Assembly (NCBI RefSeq): GCF_030056815.1
Contig: NZ_JASHKR010000015.1
Location: 45,662-109,661, forward strand
Direction: 5' to 3'
DNA length: 64,000 nt
Source: Rhodococcus sp. IEGM 1379
Lineage (GTDB): Bacteria; Actinomycetota; Actinomycetes; Mycobacteriales; Mycobacteriaceae
Part shown: piece after piece, positions 57,125-64,000 of the stretch
Numbering within the stretch: position 1 is the first letter of the stretch
Layout: each line of letters opens with the position of its first letter
The notes under the pieces: generated by a model
What the model saw: only the letters and a program-made list of their open reading frames with translations
What the model was told of the DNA's origin: nothing
The model's database searches: none
Made by a program: the position numbers and the translations under genes

Positions 57125-58699
57125 TCAGAACGGCGGTGGATCATCCCCGTAATCAACAGGCTTCCGCCCACGCACCACAACCACACGCCCCACCACCCTC
57201 GCACGCACCCGCATCAACCGCTGCAACAGCCGAGTCCGCTTCCGAACTTCCAGCCGCCGCTCTTGCCGCGCCAACTTTTCGAGCCGAACATCCATCCGCG
57301 CACGCCGACGACGGCGTTCACCCCGGATCCGGGCAGGCTTGTTCTCCAACCTCGTACGCCTCCTGGGCCCACCCTCCGGCGGGATCGGATCCGGTATCTC
57401 CGCCAACAATCCCGCCGCCCGGGTCCGGTAACAATGCCCCGTCGGAGAAACCAGGCCAACCGTCCGATCGGAGTTCGGGGTATGCAACCAATGCCCGGAA
57501 TGCTTGAGCCGATGATGATTCCGGCAATACGCCGACAGATTCGACGCGGTCGTCTTCCCGCCGCGAGCAGGATCGGCGTGATCGAACGGCACCAGATGGT
57601 CGAGGTCGCAATTCCACGCCGGGACATCGCAGTGCAACCACTGACAACTCCCCGCCGCCGCCCGCAGCCACGTATCGAGTGCCGTGCCGGGGCGGTAGAC
57701 GAACGCCGATGCCGGGACTTCCTCTGCCGGCACTCGCACCTCCTTGACGATGGCGTCCTTCGCGATGTCCCGCGCGTGCTCGGCACTGATCGCCCCGTAC
57801 CCGTCCAGATGCGCCGGTTCATCGCCGCCGGGAGTGCCACAGCCACCACCCTGGAACGTCGACTCCGTCATCACCACAACCACCAACGGACGACGCACCA
57901 CCGTCAATCCACTACGGTCCTGCGGGCAATCAACTCTTCCGCAGTCACACGGCAACACCGCCGAACCATCCAGCAACGCACCCAACGCATCCGCCCGACG
58001 CTGCTCGTACGTCCGCGAATCATGTCGGCACACCGAGAGAGCCAACTCTCGCAACCGGCCGTCGAACAGTCGGGCTTGTTCCGCCGGGATACTTCCCACG
58101 ATCCGGGCCATCCCGTCCTCCATCGCACTGACCCCGACAAACCTCTCCGCCAACGCACGCCGTCGCCGCTCCCGCATCCCTTCCGGATCCACCCGCGCCA
58201 CGATCCGATCGATCACGCCCGTCAACCGCCGACCCGTCAACCCCGTCCCACCATCCACAGCCGGAGCCAAGATTTGTTCCAGGACAACGCGTTCCACCTC
58301 GTCGATCAACTCCTCCGAGACGTTCGCGGTCGCGGATTCGATCAAGGAGACCCGATAGAGATCCAATTCTCCGCGCGCCATCGCCGCCCGGGTGCGGTGC
58401 AGACGGGTTTTCAACGCGAATCCGAGTCCGATAAGTTTCCCGGCGCCGGCACGCCCCATCGTGAGCACCGCGCCGATTTCCGATTCCGCCAATTCGTGCG
58501 CTGTGGACGACCAGGTGCCGGTGGCGGTGCGCTCGGCACTACGCCGGGTGAAGAACTCCGCGACCGCAGCAAGTTTGCGTTCCACCAACTTCGCTTCACA
58601 GGAATGCAGGTCGGAGATGAGATCGATGAGGGCGCAATCGGATTCGGTACCGGTCAGCGGTGCTGACAGGCCGTAGTTTCCCACCCCCGACTCGAACAT
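57125..58699 (-). CDS. HNH endonuclease-motif protein with DUF222 (13E12 repeat family)
   Basis: A protein of 524 residues if started at MFESGVGNYG (ATG 58699); ATG 58780 would add 27. The long helical DUF222 region spans the first two thirds (ELAESEIGAVLTMGRAGAGKLIGLGFALKTRLHRTRAAMARGELDL). The C-terminal HNH motif (CDLDHLVPFDHADPARGGKTTASNLSAYCRNHHRLKH) is intact. An Arg-rich tail of about 60 residues follows. Family members are numerous and scattered in mycolata, sometimes inside phage-like elements; activity is unproven. Confidence 0.85.
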   Translation of the reverse strand: MFESGVGNYGLSAPLTGTESDCALIDLISDLHSCEAKLVERKLAAVAEFFTRRSAERTATGTWSSTAHELAESEIGAVLTMGRAGAGKLIGLGFALKTRLHRTRAAMARGELDLYRVSLIESATANVSEELIDEVERVVLEQILAPAVDGGTGLTGRRLTGVIDRIVARVDPEGMRERRRRALAERFVGVSAMEDGMARIVGSIPAEQARLFDGRLRELALSVCRHDSRTYEQRRADALGALLDGSAVLPCDCGRVDCPQDRSGLTVVRRPLVVVVMTESTFQGGGCGTPGGDEPAHLDGYGAISAEHARDIAKDAIVKEVRVPAEEVPASAFVYRPGTALDTWLRAAAGSCQWLHCDVPAWNCDLDHLVPFDHADPARGGKTTASNLSAYCRNHHRLKHSGHWLHTPNSDRTVGLVSPTGHCYRTRAAGLLAEIPDPIPPEGGPRRRTRLENKPARIRGERRRRRARMDVRLEKLARQERRLEVRKRTRLLQRLMRVRARVVGRVVVVRGRKPVDYGDDPPPF

Positions 58700-58823
58700 T
58701 CCTCCACCGTATTCGAAACTATGTTCGGAGACAATGGCCACAGCAAAGTGGTCGGAAAAGTCCGAATATTGGTGAAACATTGAGGGCTGCCTGCTTTTTG
58801 GGTCAGATTCCCCGCACTTGAAG

Positions 58824-59684
58824 CTACACCTCAGATTCGTTTTCGTCGGCGGTATCAGCTGCATCTGCCCGCATCCGTCGGATAAGTCGAACCGTCAGCA
58901 CCACGAGGGCTACCAGCACTAGCGCCAGCAGAATGCCGAGATCGGAAACCTTCTCTGCCACATTGCCGGCGGCGACTTGCAGTGAGAACTGCTCATCGAC
59001 GCCCATCAGTGCGCCGAGATTCGCCGTTCCGTCGGTGAACAAAAACAGCATCCCGATGGCTATGAACAGCAACCCTGAGATCAGCGATGTTGTATGCGTG
59101 GTCAGCGGACCGATCTTTATCGACCGCCCTCGAAGCCAGCTTCGCCGACCGAGATCGAAGCGGTCCCACACCAGGGCAAGCAGGAACAACGGCATCGCCA
59201 TTCCCAAGGCGTACAACGCCATCAGAACCGCGCCGTACCCCGCTGAACCACCGGAAACTGCAACAGTGAGAACACCGCCAAGCAACGGGCCTGAGCAGAA
59301 TCCCGCAAACCCGTACACCGCGCCGAGCACAAAGACCGACACTGAACCCGACACCGTGATCGACTGCGACGCTCGTTGGGCCGGCGCGAAGGCAAAGCCT
59401 TTTCCCAGAACTGCAAGAACACCGAGGACGATCAGAACGACGCCGCTGATCAGGGTTATGAGCGTCCGGTGCTCGACCAGGACGGACCCCATCATGCCGA
59501 GTCCCGCACCGAGCGGCATGAGGACGGTAGCCAGACCTGCGTAAAAGAGAGCGGTCCTCATCGCGAGGCGTCCGATCCCGTCGAACGCGTAGGCAAAGAA
59601 TGACGGCAGCAACAGTGCCGAGCAGGGGCTGACCAGCGAAAGCAGGCCGCCGAAGAAGGCTCCGACCAATCCGATATTCGTCAT
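58824..59684 (-). CDS. CcdA-like cytochrome c biogenesis/thiol-reductant transmembrane protein
   Basis: A 286-residue protein with about six to seven membrane helices. Two helix cysteines in the usual places (LLSLVSPCSALLLPSF and YGFAGFCSGPLLGG) mark a CcdA/DsbD-type electron carrier, passing reducing power from cytoplasmic thioredoxin across the membrane. A short acidic tail follows. It ends six bases before the DsbA-like gene (stop codons and start nearly adjacent), so the pair is an operon. Confidence 0.92.
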   Translation of the reverse strand: MTNIGLVGAFFGGLLSLVSPCSALLLPSFFAYAFDGIGRLAMRTALFYAGLATVLMPLGAGLGMMGSVLVEHRTLITLISGVVLIVLGVLAVLGKGFAFAPAQRASQSITVSGSVSVFVLGAVYGFAGFCSGPLLGGVLTVAVSGGSAGYGAVLMALYALGMAMPLFLLALVWDRFDLGRRSWLRGRSIKIGPLTTHTTSLISGLLFIAIGMLFLFTDGTANLGALMGVDEQFSLQVAAGNVAEKVSDLGILLALVLVALVVLTVRLIRRMRADAADTADENESEV

Positions 59685-59690
59685 TAGCCG

Positions 59691-60401
59691 CTAGAATCCC
59701 GCAGCCCGATCAATTACCTGTTCGAAGGTCGTCAGAGGTTGCGCTCCGAGGACGGGAGTGCCGTTGACGATAAACGACGGAGTGCTCGAAATGCCGATCA
59801 TCTTGGCTTCGTACATGTCTCGCGAAATCGCTTCGTCAAATTTCGAACTTGCGGCATCAGCGTGGAATTGCTGGAGATCGGGTACACCGGCCTTGGCGGC
59901 AATGTCATGGAGTGTTGCCGCGGCGAGGTCGGGGTGCCCTCGATCAGGGGCCTGCGAATACAAGGCCGAGTTGTACTCCCAGAACTTGCCCTGGGCGGCC
60001 GCAGCGCGACCGGCCCGCGCTGCCGCAGTTGATTGTTCACCAAAGATCGGCAGATCGCGCCATTCCATTCGCAATACGCCATCGTTGACGTACTTCTCGA
60101 TCAGCGCGGGCTCAGTGTCGCGACTGAACTTCGCACAGAATGGGCATCGATAGTCGGAATACACCACGAGCGAAACTGGCGCGTCCACGGAGCCGACGGC
60201 CAGCGGGTCGCCGCTGATACGTCGTGAGTGATCTCCGGCGGGACCCACCTTGGCCACAGCCGGCGGTGTCAATTCGCCTGATTTTTCTTCACCGTTGTTG
60301 CCGATCACGAGCACCGTGCCGAGCACGACAGCCACCACTGCCAGGATTCCGATCAACCAGAATTCTCGACGGATTCCAGGCTTTTTGCGTGTTGCTCCCA
60401 C
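59691..60401 (-). CDS. Membrane-anchored DsbA-like thioredoxin-fold protein
   Basis: A 236-residue protein with a single N-terminal membrane anchor (WLIGILAVVAVVLGTVLVIG). The thioredoxin active site is CPFC (C86, C89) in VVYSDYRCPFCAKF. A cis-Pro loop is seen in STPSFIVNGTPVLGAQPL near the end. The likely job is oxidising or isomerising exported proteins; CcdA would supply or remove electrons. Expressed leftwards from a region with two palindromes. Confidence 0.92.
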   Translation of the reverse strand: MGATRKKPGIRREFWLIGILAVVAVVLGTVLVIGNNGEEKSGELTPPAVAKVGPAGDHSRRISGDPLAVGSVDAPVSLVVYSDYRCPFCAKFSRDTEPALIEKYVNDGVLRMEWRDLPIFGEQSTAAARAGRAAAAQGKFWEYNSALYSQAPDRGHPDLAAATLHDIAAKAGVPDLQQFHADAASSKFDEAISRDMYEAKMIGISSTPSFIVNGTPVLGAQPLTTFEQVIDRAAGF

Positions 60402-60440
60402 GGATAACCTCTCGACCTGACTGGCATGTACGCACGCTTA

Positions 60441-60461
60441 ACTACTATCAAGGATAGTAGT
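60441..60461. promoter_or_regulatory. Palindrome 1, candidate BlaI/CopY-type operator
   Basis: A perfect inverted repeat with arms ACTACTATC and GATAGTAGT around AAG. It begins 40 bp upstream of the DsbA-like start and close to palindrome 2. BlaI-family repressors bind sites of the ACTAC/GTAGT type in pairs; a BlaI gene lies 1.9 kb away. Confidence 0.6.
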
Positions 60462-60462
60462 A

Positions 60463-60487
60463 CAACTACTAAGCTACTTAGTAGTTG
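60463..60487. promoter_or_regulatory. Palindrome 2, candidate BlaI/CopY-type operator
   Basis: A perfect inverted repeat with 11-base arms CAACTACTAAG and CTTAGTAGTTG around CTA, directly beside palindrome 1. Its right edge is 33 bp from the rightward membrane-protein start, so one repressor could control both divergent genes. Confidence 0.6.
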
Positions 60488-60520
60488 GCGAAGGCGCCAT
60501 CCACCGCCGGAGAGGACTCC

Positions 60521-61009
60521 ATGCCCGCCCCAGATTCCCCGCAGAACGCCGTTACCGAACGAAAATTTCGTACCCGATCCCACTGGCTGCGCGCCGCTGT
60601 CGCGGGAGCGGCGACGGCACTCATCGTCGGGATTCCCACTGATATCGTCGATACAGCCCTGTTCAGCAGAGAGATCCCTGTTCGCTGGTGGGAGTACCCG
60701 GTCTTCGGTGCGACTGTGCTGCTTACCGCTGCCTGGTTCGGAATCCAAGCGCCACAGCGCAGTGAAGAACGCCCAACCAAGACGTACGCAGGGGTTGCGC
60801 TCGCGTTGTTCGCAGTCGGCTGTCCGGTATGCAACAAACTCGTCGTCGCGGCGCTCGGAGTTTCTGGGGCACTCGGGATCTGGGCGCCAATTCAGCCCAT
60901 ACTCGCAGTGGTTTCGCTTATCCTACTCACCGTGGCCGTAACCTATCGGTGGCGCCGACGCGATTGCTCTGACGACACATGCACAACTGACCTGGCCACC
61001 GTCAGGTGA
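60521..61009 (+). CDS. Membrane protein with intramembrane CPVC motif
   Basis: A 162-residue protein from ATG 60521, preceded by GGAGAGG. About four helices: LRAAVAGAATALIVGIP, WEYPVFGATVLLTAAWFG, GVALALFAVGCPVCNKLVVAALGV and PILAVVSLILLTVAVTY. C101 and C104 in a CPxC motif, and tail C149 and C154, suggest thiol chemistry. It is divergent from the DsbA-CcdA operon and overlaps the M56 gene's 3' end by eight bases. Family unknown to me. Confidence 0.7.
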   Translation: MPAPDSPQNAVTERKFRTRSHWLRAAVAGAATALIVGIPTDIVDTALFSREIPVRWWEYPVFGATVLLTAAWFGIQAPQRSEERPTKTYAGVALALFAVGCPVCNKLVVAALGVSGALGIWAPIQPILAVVSLILLTVAVTYRWRRRDCSDDTCTTDLATVR

Positions 61010-61961
61010 GACAGAAAAGGGCAACCGAGCCGAAACCCACTGCGATGACAAGAAACAACGGCAATGCCGATAGCAGTGCACCCACGGGATAGTCGACGGC
61101 AGACGAAACATGTCCTCGCTCCGGCATCGCGTCGAGCCAATGAATCCGATCCGATACTGCTGTCGGCGAACGGAATGTCTTGCCCAGCGGATCATGCCGA
61201 CTATCGACGCGACGCCCGGATGACCGCACCAACGCAGATCGAACTGCCTCGGCCCCAAATTCGCGGGCGGCATGACGATCTGCCGCCAGTTCCGTCAGAA
61301 CACGAAGCCAATCAGGCGCTTGTCGGCACAACGGAACGAACGGTAGTGCTGCACTGAGAATTTCGGCAAACAACACCAACTGATGGTGCCTGCCACGTAA
61401 ATGCGCACGCTCGTGCCCAAGTATTGCCCGCTGCTGTTGCGGCGTAAGAGCAGACAACCCGTCGGTCGCAACGACGACGCCCCGACCGGTTGCGATACTG
61501 TATGCCGCCGGGCGGTCACTCTTCAGCCACAGTGTTTCCGATACACCATCGCGAGATGTTTTATGGCACACCAATTTCAGCATCGCCAGGTGCTGAGCAG
61601 TGTGCTGTCGGTGGCGTGAGACCAACGTGAATCCAATGAATCCGATCCGAAGTACAAGCGCGATCGCCGCTGAAACAAGGGCCAGTTGCGCGAAGGGCAT
61701 CCACGCAAGTTGATCGTCGTTCTGCAGTGACTCGGCGCAGGTCAGTACCAGTGATCGCAGGCGCGGCATGTACTGCCCCGGCCGTGTTACCAGCGCGACC
61801 GGGGTCGCTACCAGCGTAAGTACAAAAAGAACCAGCGAGATCGTCCAAGCCGAGAGCGCGAGGCTCGGGTTGCGGGTGGGTGACAGCAACGGTCGGAGAT
61901 AGCGCGGTGCCGTGACGCCGATGACGAGCGCGGCCGCGCACAGGCTTGCAGCGAGAATCAC
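61002..61961 (-). CDS. M56-family (BlaR1-like) membrane metallopeptidase
   Basis: A 319-residue membrane protein with N-terminal helices, a zinc HExxH motif (H183-H187, GHERAHLRGRHH) and a later membrane segment (VGALLSALPLFLVIAVGFGSVALF). No penicillin-binding sensor domain is seen at the C-terminus, so the input signal is not beta-lactam binding by the classic BlaR1 way. It is coupled by a four-base overlap with the BlaI gene, and should cleave or release the repressor. Confidence 0.88.
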   Translation of the reverse strand: MILAASLCAAALVIGVTAPRYLRPLLSPTRNPSLALSAWTISLVLFVLTLVATPVALVTRPGQYMPRLRSLVLTCAESLQNDDQLAWMPFAQLALVSAAIALVLRIGFIGFTLVSRHRQHTAQHLAMLKLVCHKTSRDGVSETLWLKSDRPAAYSIATGRGVVVATDGLSALTPQQQRAILGHERAHLRGRHHQLVLFAEILSAALPFVPLCRQAPDWLRVLTELAADRHAAREFGAEAVRSALVRSSGRRVDSRHDPLGKTFRSPTAVSDRIHWLDAMPERGHVSSAVDYPVGALLSALPLFLVIAVGFGSVALFCLT

Positions 61962-62332
61962 TTGTGCTTCGACGTTCTGCGCGCCGCGCGGCGAAGAATC
62001 TTGGATTCTTCGTCGCTCGCCGACCTGGCGAAGTGCAGCATGACCTGTTCAGCATTCCCGCTGGAGCGGAGCACTTCGCGGAGCAGTTCGACAGCCTGCT
62101 CCTCCCGTGACCGACTGGCGCGGTAACGGTACGCACGTCCGTTCCGCTCACGGGTCACCATGTGCTTGGAGTGCAAGTTATCCAGAACCGTCATCACGGT
62201 GGTGTACGCAAGTGGACGAGGAGGCGTGAGTCGGTCCATCACGTCTCGGACTCGGAGTGCCGAGTCCGCTCCCCACAGCACCTCCATGACTGCTGCCTCG
62301 AGGTCACCCAATCCGATCACAGCTGGCACCAT
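61958..62332 (-). CDS. BlaI/MecI/CopY-family repressor
   Basis: A 124-residue winged-helix repressor: LGDLEAAVMEVLWGADSALRVRDVMDRLTPPRPLAYTTVMTVLDNLHSKHMVTRERNGRAYRY contains the family's core motifs. The helical dimerisation tail follows. It is the first gene of the pair with M56. Its own promoter region (62333-62465) shows no copy of the ACTACT palindromes, so it is not obviously autoregulated by them. Confidence 0.93.
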   Translation of the reverse strand: MVPAVIGLGDLEAAVMEVLWGADSALRVRDVMDRLTPPRPLAYTTVMTVLDNLHSKHMVTRERNGRAYRYRASRSREEQAVELLREVLRSSGNAEQVMLHFARSASDEESKILRRAARRTSKHK

Positions 62333-62465
62333 TTCCGTCTCGAGTTCCCTAACGGAGCCATGCTATCGGGAATTGAACAACCGCCAGTCGCACAGCCCGA
62401 TCGGCCACCCCCTAGTCGGCGCTTTCTCGACAGGACGCGCCACTCGGCAGAGCCGAGAAATCATT

Positions 62466-63167
62466 TCAACGGATGCAGACGAGCATTTCCTGAGCATCCA
62501 TCTCGAAGTCGTAGTCCGCCGCGACGATCTCGGTTTCGACCCCTTCGGCATGCAGCACCTTCCGGAGCTCATCAAGATGCTCATATCGCTGGTGGGTGAC
62601 ATGGGAGACCAAGGGAAAGATCCGTATCTCTTTCCGCGCCACTCGGAGCAGTTCACGAACGAACTGCAGGTGAGTCGCTTGGTCGAACCGATCACCATAG
62701 GTGAATAGGAGGTGTGACGACAGGACCAGATCGAAGGAACGGTCATCGAACGGCAGATCAGGAAGTGCGGCAGCAACATACGAGTCAGGATTCTCCGCCA
62801 CATCCCTGACGAAGTCCTCAGACGCCTGCAGTCGATGACTCAGATGGTGATCGGCATCGGTGAAGAATTGGCCAGCGAATTGTTCGGGATTCGCTTGGAC
62901 GTACTGGTTACCGCGAACAGCCTCGGCTCGCGCATTCGCCACGGTTCGGGCCATATCGCCATATGCCACATCGCAGGCCGTCACGGCAGTTCCACGCTCT
63001 CTGGCAACGGCACTGAACGACGCGGCGCCTGCCGGGCAATCCAGAATTGTGCCGGCAAGATCGGCATCGGTGATGGCGAACATCGCGACATATTCGACGA
63101 AGGATCTGGAGGTGACAAGCATGTCGCCGATTCCGGAATTGATCATAGGTTTCTCTCGAGCGTTCAC
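62466..63167 (-). CDS. SAM-dependent methyltransferase-like protein
   Basis: A 233-residue protein with the Rossmann SAM motif TILDCPAGAASFSAVARERGTAVTACDVAYG and the acidic LPFDDRSFDLVLSSHLLFTYGDRFDQATHLQFVREL segment. Substrate unknown. It is divergent from the SRPBCC gene at 63206 (39 bp between starts), so the two may share regulation. ATG at residue 8 (MINSGIGDM) is an alternative start. Confidence 0.75.
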   Translation of the reverse strand: MNAREKPMINSGIGDMLVTSRSFVEYVAMFAITDADLAGTILDCPAGAASFSAVARERGTAVTACDVAYGDMARTVANARAEAVRGNQYVQANPEQFAGQFFTDADHHLSHRLQASEDFVRDVAENPDSYVAAALPDLPFDDRSFDLVLSSHLLFTYGDRFDQATHLQFVRELLRVARKEIRIFPLVSHVTHQRYEHLDELRKVLHAEGVETEIVAADYDFEMDAQEMLVCIR

Positions 63168-63205
63168 AACCGTGAGACTAGCCTCGCTCGTGGCAGCATG
63201 AGCTC

Positions 63206-63685
63206 ATGCCAGTCATCGAGTCGAGTGTCGAGATCCCGGTAAGCGCTCAGATCGCCTTCGCTGTCTCTCAAACCACAGGAACGACTCGATTGCTGTGGGA
63301 TCCGTTCATTGCGTCGCAAAGTTTTCTGGACGGAGCCGACGAACCCGCGCGTGGTGTTCGGACCCTGACCCACCACCATTGGCATCTGAAAATGATCAGC
63401 CAATACGTGTCTTTCAATCCTCCTACCAATGTCGGGATGAAGATGATCGAGGGACCATGGTTTCTCGAAAATCTAGCCGCCGGATGGCGCTTCGTACCCG
63501 TGGACGGCGATCCCGACAGAACTGTCGCGACGTGGCGTTATAGCTTCACGTGTCGTCCGAAATGGCTCGCTCCCATCGCTGAAACGATCGGAGTGCGAGT
63601 GCTCGGCCGCGATATCGACAAACGCATAAGCGGATTCGCGAACGGCTGCTCGAATCCCGAGGTTCTCGCCACACTCGAACGCTAG
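63206..63685 (+). CDS. SRPBCC/polyketide cyclase-like protein
   Basis: A 159-residue protein with the START-like fold pattern: VESSVEIPVSAQIAFAVSQTTGTTRLLWDPFI, EGPWFLENLAAGWRFVPVDG, and a C-terminal helix GRDIDKRISGFANGCSNPEVLA. Probably binds a small lipid or ring ligand; reaction unknown. It is the last gene before pdxS (which reads toward it). A GC-rich linker 63686-63810 follows without a clear gene. Confidence 0.75.
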   Translation: MPVIESSVEIPVSAQIAFAVSQTTGTTRLLWDPFIASQSFLDGADEPARGVRTLTHHHWHLKMISQYVSFNPPTNVGMKMIEGPWFLENLAAGWRFVPVDGDPDRTVATWRYSFTCRPKWLAPIAETIGVRVLGRDIDKRISGFANGCSNPEVLATLER

Positions 63686-63810
63686 CCCGACGAACACAGC
63701 GGCGGCGGGGGCCGCTTCTGCAACCACCGCCGCCACACCGACCATGGTCAACCCCAACGGACCTAGGGATTGAAGGTCAGAAACCTAGCCGGATTACCGA
63801 CTCGGGAAAA

Positions 63811-64000
63811 TCACCAGCCGCGCTCAGCGAGACGGTGACCGACGGGCAGCTCGTCGACGTTGATGCCGACCATAGCTTCGCCCAGTCCGCGAGAAACCTT
63901 GGCGAGCACGTCCGGGTCGTCGAAGAAGGTGGTGGCCTTGACGATTGCCTCGGCGCGCTGCTGCGGGTTACCCGACTTGAAGATTCCCGAACCGACGAAC
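63811..64000 (-). CDS. pdxS: Pyridoxal 5'-phosphate synthase lyase subunit PdxS, partial
   Basis: Only the C-terminal 62 residues are in the window, reading from 64000 to the stop at 63811-63813. [22 protein letters not shown] and [22 protein letters not shown], ending in HRLAERGW, are diagnostic of PdxS. It makes PLP with PdxT ammonia. About 19.7 kb of extra sequence lies between this stop and the tesB-pdxT pair. Confidence 0.95.
   Translation of the reverse strand, partial: FVGSGIFKSGNPQQRAEAIVKATTFFDDPDVLAKVSRGLGEAMVGINVDELPVGHRLAERGW

Noticed and set aside
62333..62465. BlaI autoregulatory operator before blaI
   Set aside because: No ACTACT/AGTAGT inverted repeat like those at 60441-60487 is present.
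1..64000. CRISPR arrays, IS elements, rRNA or tRNA genes
   Set aside because: No regularly spaced repeats, transposase motifs, or rRNA/tRNA signatures were noticed; tRNA absence would need a dedicated scan.

Overview
The window looks like chromosome from a high-GC mycolic-acid actinobacterium, most likely Rhodococcus (erythropolis/qingshengii type). The signs are a mycolyltransferase, an Rpf with LysM, type VII secretion-type proteins, a CmtR-like sensor, and a backbone whose order follows the Mycobacterium tuberculosis Rv2578c-Rv2606c block: radical SAM protein, hisS, metallo-hydrolase, cyclophilin, relA, apt, peptide-binding lipoprotein, secF, secD, yajC, ruvBAC, yebC, pdxT, tesB, pdxS. The species assignment is inference.

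Layout. 0-9.4 kb: two tandem M23-like lipoproteins, a broken alpha/beta-hydrolase, an FBP-type zinc protein, and a coupled RNA-repair cassette (hen1, pnkp and an unknown third gene), then an Rv2578c-type radical SAM protein. 9.4-23.5 kb is accessory: a HelR-type RNA polymerase-recycling ATPase with a rifamycin-associated-element-like palindrome upstream, RidA, a DUF5995 secreted protein, a CBS/DUF294 nucleotidyltransferase, a beta-propeller lipoprotein, Rpf, OtsB, a type VII substrate-like pair, a CmtR/CDF metal module beside an unlisted 44-residue membrane peptide, a thioesterase and two secreted proteins. 23.5-44 kb is the conserved core: mdh, hisS, two cyclophilins, a mycolyltransferase, relA, apt, sec and ruv genes, yebC, a GntR/DUF1648 pair and pdxT.

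44-63.8 kb sits between tesB/pdxT and pdxS, which are adjacent in mycobacteria, so about 19 kb seems to have been inserted there. It holds a second tesB, a kinase-like protein with no P-loop, a five-gene coupled operon (permease, two DUF1989 proteins, a KipA-KipI fusion, allophanate hydrolase) resembling guanidine/urea carboxylase pathways but lacking a biotin carboxylase, a divergent module (CBS-nucleotidyltransferase, Fic, TetR), an HNH/DUF222 protein, and a thiol-redox cluster (CcdA, DsbA-like, CPVC membrane protein) next to a BlaI/M56 pair. Two perfect palindromes in the redox promoter region look like BlaI operators. The window ends inside pdxS.

The best candidates for something new are the BlaI-linked thiol-redox regulon, the Fic plus nucleotidyltransferase module facing the carboxylase-less DUF1989 operon, the third gene of the Hen1-Pnkp cassette, and the leaderless GntR promoter with an embedded palindrome. 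All functional calls come from reading motifs and remembered families; no database search was run.
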